This document shows, piece by piece, positions 33,686-44,200 of a stretch of DNA of 64,000 nucleotides. The notes under the pieces are model-generated. The model was given only the letters and a program-made list of their open reading frames with translations. It made no database searches and was not told where the DNA came from. Within the stretch, counting starts at the first letter, position 1, and every line of letters starts with the position of its first letter. This DNA comes from Photobacterium angustum (lineage in GTDB: Bacteria > Pseudomonadota > Gammaproteobacteria > Enterobacterales > Vibrionaceae): assembly GCF_002954615.1 (NCBI RefSeq), contig NZ_MSCJ01000001.1, positions 2,790,001-2,854,000 on the forward strand, given 5' to 3'. The translations under genes were made by a program, and so were the position numbers.

Positions 33686-34753
33686 TCAATAGTCCTCTTT
33701 TCCTCTCTTTATTTTCAATAAAAGGCTAATAACATAAGTCACAACATAAACACTTATCACACCAATCGCACCACCCAATACAACATCGAACATTCGAGCC
33801 ATCGCAATTGATTCTGTATGTGCCATCGAGCCAGCAGCAATGGCAATAAGCATACAACGTAATGTAAAAGCGACAGGATAAGGTTTAATGACTAGAGTTA
33901 AAGGAATAAGAAAAGCGGCAAAGCTATTTAGTAATGTAACACTTCCAATAAATGAAGATAGATAAACAGCCCCTCCTCCTAAACTTAAACCTAATACCGC
34001 CCCTCTACCTCGATGTTTAAACTTTTTATGCATGCTACTTAGCTCTCCGGTTATCACACTCACCGAAGACCAAATAACCCACTGTCCTTGCTTTATAGCG
34101 AAATATTTAACAAAAACAGCGGTCATAAAAATAGCGAAGAAAATACTTAATACCGAGTAAATGACCACTGGTTGTTTTTTAACGATATAGGGATGATCCC
34201 TACCAATTAGAGCATATGTCCGATCTTTCGGTATTTTAGCCATATTTAAACAGACTAAAACCAATATTGGTCCAATTAAGCTAACGGGTAATTGCTCAAG
34301 TAATTTTATATACGCAAGAGTAAATGTATGAGGGGTTACACGATCATAAAGCTCACAACTTAAATATAACACAGGGATCAATATCCAATTTCCTAACGAT
34401 TTTAAATTTTGATCCCAATAAGAAAAACTGGCGCAAATCGCACCCAATAAAGCACTGAACAAAGCGAATAACAAAGGAGAGCTTTGCACCCAATAAAGGA
34501 CCGTAAAACCCAAAATAATAGCCAGCCAATGTAAGCACGTTTCTAATAACCCACTTAAGCCTAAACTATTTTGCACACAAAATAGTGCCCCACTCACCAA
34601 CCCCAGTTGCAGATAACGATGATCGCCAGTTATACACGCCACAATGAAACAGGGAAAGATAGCAACCGTCATACAAACAAGCGTTGGCACATCACACCAT
34701 GCAGATAGCGTCTGTTTTATATGCCACTGATTATAGCCCCATGTCATTTTCAT
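33686..34753 (-). CDS. FUSC-like multi-span membrane protein
   Basis: The 355-residue protein has about ten hydrophobic segments in two sets of five. The second half has WVIWSSVSVITGELSSMHKKFKHRGRGAVLGLSLGG, which resembles the FUSC (fusaric acid resistance/aromatic acid exporter) pattern of an aromatic-rich helix followed by a basic loop and GxxLG. The large cytoplasmic domain of full-length FUSC exporters is absent. Substrate unknown. It lies 31 bp downstream of the isochorismatase gene and may share its transcript. Confidence 0.68.
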   Translation of the reverse strand: MKMTWGYNQWHIKQTLSAWCDVPTLVCMTVAIFPCFIVACITGDHRYLQLGLVSGALFCVQNSLGLSGLLETCLHWLAIILGFTVLYWVQSSPLLFALFSALLGAICASFSYWDQNLKSLGNWILIPVLYLSCELYDRVTPHTFTLAYIKLLEQLPVSLIGPILVLVCLNMAKIPKDRTYALIGRDHPYIVKKQPVVIYSVLSIFFAIFMTAVFVKYFAIKQGQWVIWSSVSVITGELSSMHKKFKHRGRGAVLGLSLGGGAVYLSSFIGSVTLLNSFAAFLIPLTLVIKPYPVAFTLRCMLIAIAAGSMAHTESIAMARMFDVVLGGAIGVISVYVVTYVISLLLKIKRGKEDY

Positions 34754-34784
34754 CGGCTTTATGCTCTTGTATTTGTCTCAATTA

Positions 34785-35357
34785 CTAACAGGTAAGCTGT
34801 TCAACACTGATCACTTCGGCAAGTCGAGAAAGCAACTCAATAGACTGTTGATGTGTTTGCTGACTGTCTGCAGCACAAGCGTCTTCAATGATCGTCACTT
34901 TATAATCGCGGTCATGCGCATCTCGGGTCGTCGATTGAATAGCTAAAGTGGTACTCACACCAGTTAAATACACATGTTCAATACGGTTGGCACGTAAAAC
35001 CGCTTCTAATGGTGTACCGTAAAAAGGGCTAATTCTTGGTTTTTCAATAATAAAGTCACTCGGTTGTACATCTAAATCATCATGAAATTCAGTACCAAAG
35101 CAGCCTAACTGCAATGCCTTATATTGATTAGCCAAACCAAAGATTGGTGAGTTTTTGGGTTGGGCATAATAATGGGATTCGAATCCGACTTTAACGAGAA
35201 TCACTAACCAATCATTTTTACGGGCATATGCAAGCGCTTGGTTGGTATGGGGTATCGCATTTTGTTCTTGAACATGCGAAGCACATGATGGGATTTTTCC
35301 GTCGGGGTGGACAATATCATTAATAAAATCGATAACGAGTAATGCTTTTTTCATCAT
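34785..35357 (-). CDS. Isochorismatase-family hydrolase lacking the catalytic cysteine
   Basis: The 190-residue protein has the cysteine-hydrolase fold: catalytic Asp10 (LLVIDFIND), Lys106 (IEKPRISPFYGT) and the GVSTT...TTRDAHDRDY motif. The nucleophile position, normally Cys in nicotinamidase-type members, is Ala139. True isochorismatases also lack that Cys, so it may act by their mechanism or be non-catalytic. It is divergent from a LysR regulator 144 bp away, probably its controller, and upstream of the FUSC-like gene. Confidence 0.85.
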   Translation of the reverse strand: MMKKALLVIDFINDIVHPDGKIPSCASHVQEQNAIPHTNQALAYARKNDWLVILVKVGFESHYYAQPKNSPIFGLANQYKALQLGCFGTEFHDDLDVQPSDFIIEKPRISPFYGTPLEAVLRANRIEHVYLTGVSTTLAIQSTTRDAHDRDYKVTIIEDACAADSQQTHQQSIELLSRLAEVISVEQLTC

Positions 35358-35501
35358 AATTTTCTCTTGTTAGGTCATTAGCACTTCAATTAGATATCCT
35401 GCTAAATATGACTATTTCATATTGTTTTCACTGTATTTTAGTTTTTAGCGACAATAGAGAGAAACGATATATACTTACGGTTATGTAAGTTTTTCTAACA
35501 A

Positions 35502-36410
35502 ATGAAAATGAAGCATATACCGCCATTAAAATCGCTGCCTGTTTTTCTCAGCGTATGTAAACACCTTAATTTTTCTAAAGCAGCCAATGAGTTGTGCGTC
35601 ACTCACTCTGCTGTTAGTCAAAGTATTCAAAGCCTTGAAAGCTATCTCGGAAAGCGGTTATTTCATCGCACAACACGTCAAATGACGTTAACAGAAGATG
35701 GAAAACGCTATCAACGTGCCATTCAAGAGGGGATAAATATCATTGAACAGGCAACTCTTCGAGAGTTAACCTCTCAGCAGCAGATCTCTATCAGTATTAT
35801 TCCTTCCTTAGGGCTAAAATGGTTAATTCCTCGAATGCCAGCATTACAAGAAAAGTATCCTGATATTGATTTACGCTTTTCTACGCATTCAACGTTGGCA
35901 TTAGAGCTCCTTCCCCATAACCTTGATATTGCTATTTGTTATGGTGAGGGAAATGAATGGCCTGAGTACAATGTGGTTCCTTGGAATGAAGATAGGTTGG
36001 TGCTAGTCGGTAGCCCCGCCAAAAAGCCTCTTCCTGATGATTTAGATAACTACTTTGCTGAACAGCCAACGATTTGGGTGGATCGCTCTCTACGTGACTC
36101 AGATTGGACACATTGGTGTCAAAGCTTAGGCGTCGATGTACCTAACAACACCAAGCGGCGTTATTTTCAAAGTTCTGTGCAGGCAATTGAAGCTGCTATC
36201 GCAGGGTTGGGTGTTTTTGTTACACATCGAATGTTTGTCAACGATGAAATAAAAGCAGGCTTATTAGCAGAGCTTACACCCCATAGTGTATTAAGCCGTT
36301 GTAGCTATTTCATCGTCAGTAAGAAAGAAAGCCAGAACAGGCCAGAAGTACAAAACGTCATTGCTTGGCTACAAGACACGCTCAAACAAGAAAAGTCAGT
36401 AACGTCGTGA
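35502..36410 (+). CDS. LysR-family regulator (GcvA/AmpR-like)
   Basis: The 302-residue protein has an N-terminal helix-turn-helix (about 8-68: LPVFLSVCKHLNFSKAANEL...AVSQSIQSLE) typical of the GcvA/AmpR subgroup and a substrate-binding domain. It is divergent from the isochorismatase-type gene, the classical arrangement for a LysR regulator and its target. It is the last intact gene before the split yhiN. Confidence 0.88.
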   Translation: MKMKHIPPLKSLPVFLSVCKHLNFSKAANELCVTHSAVSQSIQSLESYLGKRLFHRTTRQMTLTEDGKRYQRAIQEGINIIEQATLRELTSQQQISISIIPSLGLKWLIPRMPALQEKYPDIDLRFSTHSTLALELLPHNLDIAICYGEGNEWPEYNVVPWNEDRLVLVGSPAKKPLPDDLDNYFAEQPTIWVDRSLRDSDWTHWCQSLGVDVPNNTKRRYFQSSVQAIEAAIAGLGVFVTHRMFVNDEIKAGLLAELTPHSVLSRCSYFIVSKKESQNRPEVQNVIAWLQDTLKQEKSVTS

Positions 36411-36486
36411 TAGGCAGGGAGATACTCTCTTATCTTTCTTAATAAGAGAGTATTAAAACTAGAGACAAAATATTGTATGAAATAAA

Positions 36487-36666
36487 TTAGGCATATTGCC
36501 CAGCAACATAACCAGAGCTCCATGCCCACTGGAAGTTATAGCCACCTAACCAACCACTCACATCCATCACTTCACCCGCAAAGTACAAGCCTTTAACTTT
36601 CTTAGTTTCCATGGTTTTTGAGGATAGCTCATCGGTATCAACGCCGCCTAATGTCACTTCTGCTGT
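36487..36666 (-). pseudogene. yhiN: Detached 3' end of the native yhiN gene
   Basis: The minus-strand frame reads TAEVTLGGVDTDELSSKTME..., then LGGYNFQWAWSSGYVAGQYA and a stop. This is the conserved C terminus of HI0933/YhiN flavoproteins. There is no start codon or ribosome-binding site. Joined in frame at TGTA to 54585-55592 it rebuilds a 395-residue protein, close to E. coli YhiN (400). The split is caused by the element at 36668-54581. Confidence 0.93.
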
Positions 36667-36667
36667 A
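36664..36667. repeat. Left copy of the TGTA junction repeat
   Basis: TGTA ends the yhiN 3' fragment and abuts the element. The same four bases occur at the other junction (54582-54585). They are either a target duplication or the recombination core. Confidence 0.75.
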
Positions 36668-36696
36668 TTCCTAACACAGTCGAAATGTTGTCAAAA
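36668..36696. repeat. Left terminal inverted repeat of the integrative element
   Basis: TTCCTAACACA, a 9-base spacer and TTGTCAAAA. The same two blocks occur in opposite orientation at the right end (54551-54575) with a 5-base spacer. They are probably recombinase binding sites. Confidence 0.8.
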
Positions 36697-36901
36697 ATAT
36701 AATTTATCAATTCTGTCTTTCTCATTTAGAGATGGTCTTTTAATGGTCAAAGCCCTCAAGAAACAGAACTGATGCAAAAATTAAATTTATGGTTCAACAT
36801 TGATTACATCAAGATTATTCATCCGTCTTTCGAACACATTATCAGTCTGACTAAGATCCAAGCGGTATAAAATAGTTATGCATAACTATTACTTGAACGT
36901 C

Positions 36902-37732
36902 TTACATAAGTTGAACAGAATTAGCCAAACGCTTTTCATGCCCTAAAGGTGTAGTGTAAAAACGCTGCTCAATACCGTAGAGCAAATATTTCAGCTCATC
37001 GTCTGAGTTGATTTCAAACTTACTGTTTTCTTTATCGAACGTTAACTTTTGCTCGCAGTAACTATGAATATACGAGTACATTTGATCTCGTTCTTCCACT
37101 GGCAATGCCGCCAGTGTATCCATTGCCAATGCGATACGTTTACGATTAGGCTTCGATACTTTAGAGGTATCATAGCCATCAGAAAGCTCAATAAAGTCCT
37201 CTTCTAAGAACTTTTCAACCTCTTCTTTTGTTGCTTCTTTGTAGAGCTCATCAATACCTTTAAAGATGCTAGATATTGTCGCTAGACTCTTAAATACTAA
37301 CTTATCCTGCGCTTTGTAATAGACAGCATCAGCCACTTGATTAACAACCAAACGCTTTTCAGTACTTTCAAGCTCCGCAGCTTCGCCGAATGCAATCATC
37401 TTCTTGGTGACAAAAAGGGAAGGCGTTATTTTTTGAAAATAAAAATTATTACCTTGAATCGCATAAAGCTGAGCAATGTCTTTAAACTTAGCTTTTGGAA
37501 GGTCGTCATAGTCTTTTGAATCAAAATCGACTTTAAGAATATCAAGACAGTATGGCTGTTGACTAAAGTTATCGATTTTAAACCACGAATCCTCGTCTAG
37601 GTTGTGGTCAGGGGTATACTCGACACAGGCATCATCAGTAACGAGCAACTCTTCGAACAACGTTTCATCTGAAAGCAGCTTAAATACATTCTTTTTACTG
37701 CGACCTTTAACTTTAGTCAGTACTGAATCCAC
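36902..37732 (-). CDS. kwaB: Kiwa-like defence protein KwaB (DUF4868-like)
   Basis: The 276-residue cytoplasmic protein starts with GTG six bases after GAGGG. The central part (ITAF-like VTKKMIAFGEAAEL, then VADAVYYKAQDKLVFKSLATISSIFKGIDEL) fits the pattern of DUF4868/KwaB: a predicted strand pair followed by the F...IF helix. It follows the kwaA-like membrane gene by 2 bp. In Kiwa the membrane protein KwaA senses phage infection and KwaB binds DNA to stop phage replication. The call rests on pattern, gene order and defence context. Confidence 0.62.
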   Translation of the reverse strand: MDSVLTKVKGRSKKNVFKLLSDETLFEELLVTDDACVEYTPDHNLDEDSWFKIDNFSQQPYCLDILKVDFDSKDYDDLPKAKFKDIAQLYAIQGNNFYFQKITPSLFVTKKMIAFGEAAELESTEKRLVVNQVADAVYYKAQDKLVFKSLATISSIFKGIDELYKEATKEEVEKFLEEDFIELSDGYDTSKVSKPNRKRIALAMDTLAALPVEERDQMYSYIHSYCEQKLTFDKENSKFEINSDDELKYLLYGIEQRFYTTPLGHEKRLANSVQLM

Positions 37733-37734
37733 AA

Positions 37735-38283
37735 TTACCCTCGCTCAATAAATGTATAATTATTAATACGATAAGCTTTATCGATCACTATATCACCTGG
37801 TGTTTTATAGCGCTCTTGGCTTATCAAAAAGATGGTTGCACCATTTTTCGTTTTGATGTTGTAGAACTCAAATCCAAACAATAAAAACAGCGGGTTGAAG
37901 TAAAGTGCCTGTGACAAGAAGGTAAACACAAACAGAACACCATATACAAAAAACAAGGTTTCCCAACTGCCAATGCTTAGTGCCACAAAAAAGTAGCCTA
38001 AGTAACTAGGAAGAAAACTGTTATTAGCGTGTTCAACCTCCACCACCTGGCCTACTTTGAATTCATCCTTACCAAGGTATCGACAGAGGAAGATGCTCAG
38101 CCCACTTAACGCTATTGGTATCAAGAGATAAAAAATATATGAAATTGCGTTCGGCAGGGTAGCTAAGTAGATACACTTGTCAAAAAAGTAACCTAACGTA
38201 AAACCTTTTTGCACCACAAAGATTATCAACAACAAAGATGTTGCGGTAACAGTGAGCAATAGCCGATACGCAATATTCATCAT
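37735..38283 (-). CDS. kwaA: Kiwa-like membrane protein KwaA
   Basis: The 182-residue protein has four hydrophobic segments (about 5-25, 40-62, 92-112, 115-135) and a C-terminal soluble tail. Size, topology and position before the DUF4868-like gene match KwaA. Its ATG overlaps the hsdS stop codon (ATGA), so translation is coupled to the restriction operon. Alternative: an unrelated accessory membrane protein of the restriction system. Confidence 0.6.
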   Translation of the reverse strand: MMNIAYRLLLTVTATSLLLIIFVVQKGFTLGYFFDKCIYLATLPNAISYIFYLLIPIALSGLSIFLCRYLGKDEFKVGQVVEVEHANNSFLPSYLGYFFVALSIGSWETLFFVYGVLFVFTFLSQALYFNPLFLLFGFEFYNIKTKNGATIFLISQERYKTPGDIVIDKAYRINNYTFIERG

Positions 38284-39599
38284 TTTACCGTAACCTGCCC
38301 ATTCATTAGCATCGGTAGAAGCCAGTCTCGTAAAGCTTCCAACTCAGAGTTCTCTTTGAGTAAGTTCTGTTTTTTACTCTGTAATGGGCTAACAAAATCG
38401 TAAAATTTCTGAGCTAAAATTTCTGGTGGCATAGCAACGCTGTACTTAGTCACAAATGAATCAAACAATAGATTTTTAATTCCACTAGTTTTACCTTCCC
38501 AGCCAAATAAAATTTCATGATCGTAAATCCACTGCCACATGTAAGTAAAATTATAAAAATATGAAATATTTTTCAGCGAGATCGCCTTGCAAAAATTAGA
38601 ACAAATGACAGGATGCTCAAAGCGTTCAAGTACTTCTTTCGTTATTCCAGATAATCGACCTGTAGACTGAGTCGGACTACCGCCAGAAATTTCAATTACA
38701 AAGTCAAAAGGTGAAAGCAGTTTATGTTCATTCTTCTTGAGGATAAATCGGTTTGGGGCAGCTACTTTTCCTGAACCATTGATCCCATTAATATCCGCAC
38801 CTCTAATACAGTCGACTCGCAAAGTGTAATTGCCTTCTTGAGCCTCTTTTCCCCAATCGCCTGTTTTATCAGATTTGATCCAATCTGATAGAAAGTTCAC
38901 ATTCCATTCAACAGGAATCTCTCGATCAAGAGATTCATTATAAACCATCTTCCCACCAGATGATTTATAAGGCCTTCCGTCTGTATCAGGAAAGTCAAAC
39001 TGTACAAACCAGAAGTCATATAGCGTTTTCGCAATAGCTTCTAATTCGCTGTTGATACAGTTGTTTAGTTCGATTTTATCTTCAATAGAATAAATAACGT
39101 TCGCCAACTTCTCTTGAATTTCTTTGACCGGCCCATTAAACGGTACGCTAGAAAGAATGCCTGTATTCAAGTTTGGCATTGTAGCCCCAACGGCTTGCTT
39201 AACTATCCAATTCTGAAGTGTTGGAGTGCTCAGATATTGAGTTAAAAACCTAGAATCAAATTTACTTCCTGGACGCAGTAATAGGCAGCCTGTACCACAA
39301 AAGTAACCAGCTTCTTTCTCTCGAATTAAAGCTTTGAGTGTTACATTTCCTCTACGGCTATAAACAATGTCCCCTTCCTTAACGATATACTTCGAGAGGC
39401 GATTTGCATCTTCTTCTGTGATAAAAGCTATATTTGAAAGGTCAACCCTATTATCTTTCATATTGGCAGGCATAATACATGGCACACCAACCTTAACATA
39501 GTCTTCAGCATGCAGCTGACTGCCAAAAGGACCTGTATGAATTTTCCCCCCTCCAGCCTTTACTAAGTCCCCAAGTTTATCATTAATGGTACTAATCAT
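38280..39599 (-). CDS. hsdS: Type I restriction specificity subunit HsdS
   Basis: The 439-residue protein has two target-recognition domains, each followed by a conserved helical spacer (EIQEKLANVIYSIEDKIELNN near 160-185; SPLQSKKQNLLKENSELEALRDWLLPMLMNG at the end). It sets the DNA sequence methylated and cut by HsdM/HsdR. It overlaps hsdM by 8 bp and kwaA by 4 bp. TRDs are the fastest-evolving part and I cannot predict the recognition site. Confidence 0.93.
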   Translation of the reverse strand: MISTINDKLGDLVKAGGGKIHTGPFGSQLHAEDYVKVGVPCIMPANMKDNRVDLSNIAFITEEDANRLSKYIVKEGDIVYSRRGNVTLKALIREKEAGYFCGTGCLLLRPGSKFDSRFLTQYLSTPTLQNWIVKQAVGATMPNLNTGILSSVPFNGPVKEIQEKLANVIYSIEDKIELNNCINSELEAIAKTLYDFWFVQFDFPDTDGRPYKSSGGKMVYNESLDREIPVEWNVNFLSDWIKSDKTGDWGKEAQEGNYTLRVDCIRGADINGINGSGKVAAPNRFILKKNEHKLLSPFDFVIEISGGSPTQSTGRLSGITKEVLERFEHPVICSNFCKAISLKNISYFYNFTYMWQWIYDHEILFGWEGKTSGIKNLLFDSFVTKYSVAMPPEILAQKFYDFVSPLQSKKQNLLKENSELEALRDWLLPMLMNGQVTVK

Positions 39600-41223
39600 A
39601 TTTTAAACCCGCTAACTGCTTTTTAATTTCAGCCTGTAGAAAGGTTGATTGACTGAACATGCTATCCAAATTATCGCTAAAAAGTCGCATTTTCTCTGAA
39701 AATTGTTCTTGCGTCATGTTTACGTATTCAACTTTAACCTCAAAATACTGCCCTGCACTCAGGCTATAATTCTTAGCTTCAATATCTGCATAGTCAACAG
39801 CTACAGAGAGGTCCTCTACAGTTTCTTTGGCAGTGAATACATCGATAATTTGCTGCTCTTCCTCTGGTGACAATACCGTTTTTTGGTTTTTGCCTTCTTT
39901 AACCTTTTGGCCAAGGTTAGAAGCATCAATCAACACAACCTTGCCATTGTTTCTTTTATCAATAAACAGGATAGAAACATTGGTGCCTGTGGTAGCAAAG
40001 ATGTTTGATGGCATTGATACCACGCCCGCAAGCATTTTGTTATCGACTAAATACTGGCGGATCTTTTTATCGATACCTGATTGCGCTGTTATGAAGCCTG
40101 TAGGCAACACTACTGCCGCTTTACCATTAGACTTTAATGAATAAATGATGTGTTGTAAGAACAACTGATAGATAGCCATTTTATCTTTAGCTTTTGTTGG
40201 CACTTTTGGCACACCAGCAAAGAAACGCTTTTGGTGCTCTTTCCCATCTAGCTCTTCATGAATCTCACTAAAATCAAGCTTAAATGGTGGGTTTGATACG
40301 ATGTAATCGAACTGCTTTAACGCTGCACCATCTTTGTGGTGAGGATGACGCATAGTGTCACCTTCAATCACATTAGGAATTGAATGCACAAGGTTATTTA
40401 AGATTAAGTTCAATCGTAGAAGGTTCGATGACTTCTTCGAGATATCCTGAGTAAAGATAGAACAACGACTTTCACCAATAGCGTGTGCAACGTTCATCAA
40501 CAAAGTACCTGAGCCGGCTGATGGGTCATAACAACTTACGTTACTAATTTTTCCTTGCTGCTCTTCTGGTACAAGAATATTAGCCATAATGCGAGCCACT
40601 GCATGAGGTGTATAGTACTCGGCATATTTGCCGCCTGAATTGCTGTTGTAATCTTTGATTAGGTATTCAAAGATCACTGCATAGAAGTCGTACTTTTGGG
40701 TAAAAATACGCTCAAAGCTAAACTCAGCAATGCTATTAATGATTGCACGACAAAAGTCATCACGCTTACTAACGGTCACGTACTCACTGATCGATTCGAA
40801 CAGTGCAACCTTCTCTCCAGAGTCAGTCATTACTGAGAAGGTATCACTGTTGAGCATAGAGATATCGCGTAGTGTGTCATCGAACAACTTAGCGAAATCA
40901 GCTTCATTTTGTTTTGCAAACAAGGTTGAGATGAAGTGCTCTTGTTTTAGCTCTGCCGCATCGGCTGGCAACTGCATTGCTAGCATTTCTCTCTCATCAT
41001 CGCTTAACGCGATAAACGCTTGCTCCCAGTTGTCGCTGCTTGCTAGCTTGGGTTCTATTTGCTTCGTTTCATAGGTGAACTTATCGTTCAATAGCTTATA
41101 CAAGAATACCTGAGTAATGATCTTAAACTCACTCGCGTCATTACCTAAACCATTACGTGCACAGGTTGATTTTAAGTCATCAATCAGTTGTTTAGTTTTA
41201 CTTTGGAAATCTTGTTCTACCAT
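39592..41223 (-). CDS. hsdM: Type I DNA methyltransferase subunit HsdM
   Basis: The 543-residue protein has an N-terminal helical domain, the HsdM motif GGKYAEYYTP (197-206), SAM-binding DPSAGSGT (233-240) and catalytic NPPF (311-314), which marks N6-adenine methylation. With HsdS it methylates the host's sites. It begins 6 bp after the hsdR stop codon with ribosome-binding site GGTAGGG. Confidence 0.96.
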   Translation of the reverse strand: MVEQDFQSKTKQLIDDLKSTCARNGLGNDASEFKIITQVFLYKLLNDKFTYETKQIEPKLASSDNWEQAFIALSDDEREMLAMQLPADAAELKQEHFISTLFAKQNEADFAKLFDDTLRDISMLNSDTFSVMTDSGEKVALFESISEYVTVSKRDDFCRAIINSIAEFSFERIFTQKYDFYAVIFEYLIKDYNSNSGGKYAEYYTPHAVARIMANILVPEEQQGKISNVSCYDPSAGSGTLLMNVAHAIGESRCSIFTQDISKKSSNLLRLNLILNNLVHSIPNVIEGDTMRHPHHKDGAALKQFDYIVSNPPFKLDFSEIHEELDGKEHQKRFFAGVPKVPTKAKDKMAIYQLFLQHIIYSLKSNGKAAVVLPTGFITAQSGIDKKIRQYLVDNKMLAGVVSMPSNIFATTGTNVSILFIDKRNNGKVVLIDASNLGQKVKEGKNQKTVLSPEEEQQIIDVFTAKETVEDLSVAVDYADIEAKNYSLSAGQYFEVKVEYVNMTQEQFSEKMRLFSDNLDSMFSQSTFLQAEIKKQLAGLKYD

Positions 41224-41229
41224 TTTGCC

Positions 41230-44200
41230 CTACCACGGCGTTCTGCCGTTAAATTCGTTTAAATACTCTCGTACCACCAAAGTATTGATATGTTTCGCGG
41301 CTACAGGAGTTAAGTTGATTTTTTGTTCCACCTTGAACTGTTTGATGGTGTTAGGCATCACTGTACGTTCAAAATAGCTCTCGTTATTGAGCAGCTGCTG
41401 ATTGTTCAACACTTGCTCATCGGTTAGCTGCTTAATTGCTGCTAGCGCATCAAAGATACGACGTTCCACTAAGTTTTCAGTGCTCTCAAACAGCTTACTA
41501 TGCTGCCCTTCTCCTCGTTTCCCCTCAAGGAGTCGCTTATGAGTTCTAGCGTACTTTTCATCACCTAGGTACTTAGCCTTATAACGGCTGTTTTCTTGGT
41601 TAAGCACCTTTACTCGCTCATGAATCTTTCGCAAAGCACCAATGTTTTGATCCATCTGTTCTTGGCTTACTTCACTCAAATTCTTAGTTTTGAATAGGCG
41701 TTCTAACTCTTCTTTCAAAGCAATAAACTTCGGGTCAGCTTGGTCTATGTTACCAGCCAAAGCCTCACGGGTTTTGCGTAAGGTGTTTTTAAGTTCGTCT
41801 GCTAACTTAAGTTCACTTTCACCGACCTTAGTAAACATAAATACGACATCTTCTAGCGCCGCATTTAGTAAGTTAGTGGTATCGGCATTGTTCTCTATTT
41901 GCTCTTTTAGGTTCAAATTACCTAAGTGATCATTGGTATATCGGTACAATACGTTGAGCTTTGCGAAATCAAGCTCTTGAAGCTGCTCAGTATCCCCTTG
42001 AAGGCGGATGAGATTATACAGGTCTTTAGCACTCTCTAAGGCTTTTTTTAAAGCGAGTATCTGTTTGCGATCTGAGATCTGGCCAATCTGTTGCTGGAAC
42101 AATTCCGTGTTCTCAGTATCGAATTGGAATAACACATCTTTTATGTGCTCAATCTCTTCGCACACTTCTTCATGACTTTTGAACAAGTTGGAATAACTGT
42201 CCATTTCATCGCCAAGTTCACTTTTTAGTTCATCAAAATAGGCTTTATTGGTCGCGTCAAATTCAGCGCTGATATCAGCAAAATCAACTACGTAACCATA
42301 GCGGAACTCTTTGTAGGTGCGGTTTACACGTGTTAACGCTTGAAGTAGGTTGTGCTTTTTAATGACTCGACCTAAATAAAGCTTTTTCAATCGTTTAGCA
42401 TCAAAGCCCGTAAGTAGCATGTTGTAGACAAACACGAAGTCTATTTCACCTGCTTTATATTGTTCTACCCACTCTTTACGCTCTTCCTTACTACCTACAT
42501 CATGTAAAATCAGAGCAGCTGAATGTACTTGGTTATCTCGTTTTAACTTTTCGTTGTAGCTAGCCCTTGGCTCATGAATAACGCTTTCTTTTACCACTGC
42601 CTTTTCAGACTTAGAACTTGCAGGTAAAACAGGCTTGGTGGCATAAATAGCATTAAACTGTTTGAAAAGTTCTTTTGCTTGTTCAGAGCTATCACAAATT
42701 ACCATTCCACCAATGCTGTTATCTCCCCACGAAGAGCGGCTTTTTTCAAAGTCCTGAACGATGTAGTTCAGCATAGGTTCTACGAATCTAGGGTGGGCAT
42801 AGGCTTGCTTCTTATCTATACTTCCTTGCTGCAATTCTACCTCTTGCAGAGCTTCACGCATTGCCATGACATAATTGCTAGCAATCTCTTCACGAATTAA
42901 ACGTAAGGTATAGCCATCTGCAATTGACGCGTTGTAGTAATACTTGTGGATGTAATTGCCAAAAATCTGTTTAGAGCTAAATGCTTTGGGCTCTTTAGTT
43001 GGATCTTTATCCTTTTCCTCCAGAAGCAACGGAGTACCTGTTAAACCAATCTTAATTGCATTGGGGTCTGACTGGGTGAGGTTGGCTAAGAAACTACCTT
43101 TAGGGTTGTAGCTACGATGCACTTCATCTAAAAAGTAAACACGTTGGATATTGACGTCATAATCAACTGTTCGTAGAACACTAGGGTCATCCTCGAACTT
43201 TTGAATATTAACAACGGTGATCTCCGGCTTACCCGAATCATTATGGATCACCTTAGTTGCCTTGATACTCTGAGCAAAAGCTTCTCTAGAGTTCACAGTA
43301 TGAACCATTAACCCACGACTCGTAAATTCACGCTGTGCCTGAATCAGTAGATCAATCCGGTCAACAATAAAATAAAACTTAGGGATTATGTGTTGCTTTT
43401 GATAATAGTCGGTTAGGTGCCTTACGTTGTAATAAGCCAGGGCCGTTTTCCCACTTCCCTGTGTATGCCAAATAATACCTTTCTTAATACCTTCACTTAA
43501 CTTATTTTCAATCGCTTTGGTCGCAAACAACTGTGGATAGCGCATCACGTGCTTTTGTAAACCATCCGTTTCTTTAACGTAGGCTAAAGAATAACGAAGC
43601 ATGAACGCAAGACGCTCAGGATTTAGTAGTGATGTACATATTCTATTAGTTGGCGCATCATGATCTTTGTTAGTGAGGAATTCAGGACTATGTTTAATAA
43701 CAGTGTAGTTATTGTCTTTTAAAACAAAGTTCTCTGTATCATCAGCTAAAGGCTTAAGTAGCTTAGTAAGGTTCAGTACTTCCTCTTCTCGGAAGTAGTT
43801 AAAGATAGGCTTTGTATACGAAGAACTCGCATAGAACGCTCCCTGGATAGGCTCCGAGCTACCGTCGTCGTATTCCATGTTATTAGAAAACAGCATAAGC
43901 TGAGTAATGTTAACGAAGCGTCTAAACTTGGGATTTTGAAAACGAGTGTTGATTCGATTTCTTTCGGCTATAACACCGTCTTTATTGTTTGGTTTTTTAA
44001 CTTCAATAAAGACCAAAGGCATACCGTTTATAAGCAGAATGATATCTGGTCGAAACTCTTCATCACCGTTCTTGTATGTAAGTTCTGTTACTACATGTAG
44101 GCTGTTTTTTGAAAAATCATCAAAATCAATGAGTTTTGTTCCAGAGCGACTCGTCAACTTTTCATAAAAAGCACGGCCTAAATCTTCATTGTCTAGGCTT

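Noticed and set aside
36305..36529. Minus-strand 74-codon frame crossing the end of the LysR gene
   Set aside because: It mixes the antisense of the LysR gene with an out-of-frame part of the yhiN remnant; the true remnant frame is the neighbouring one.
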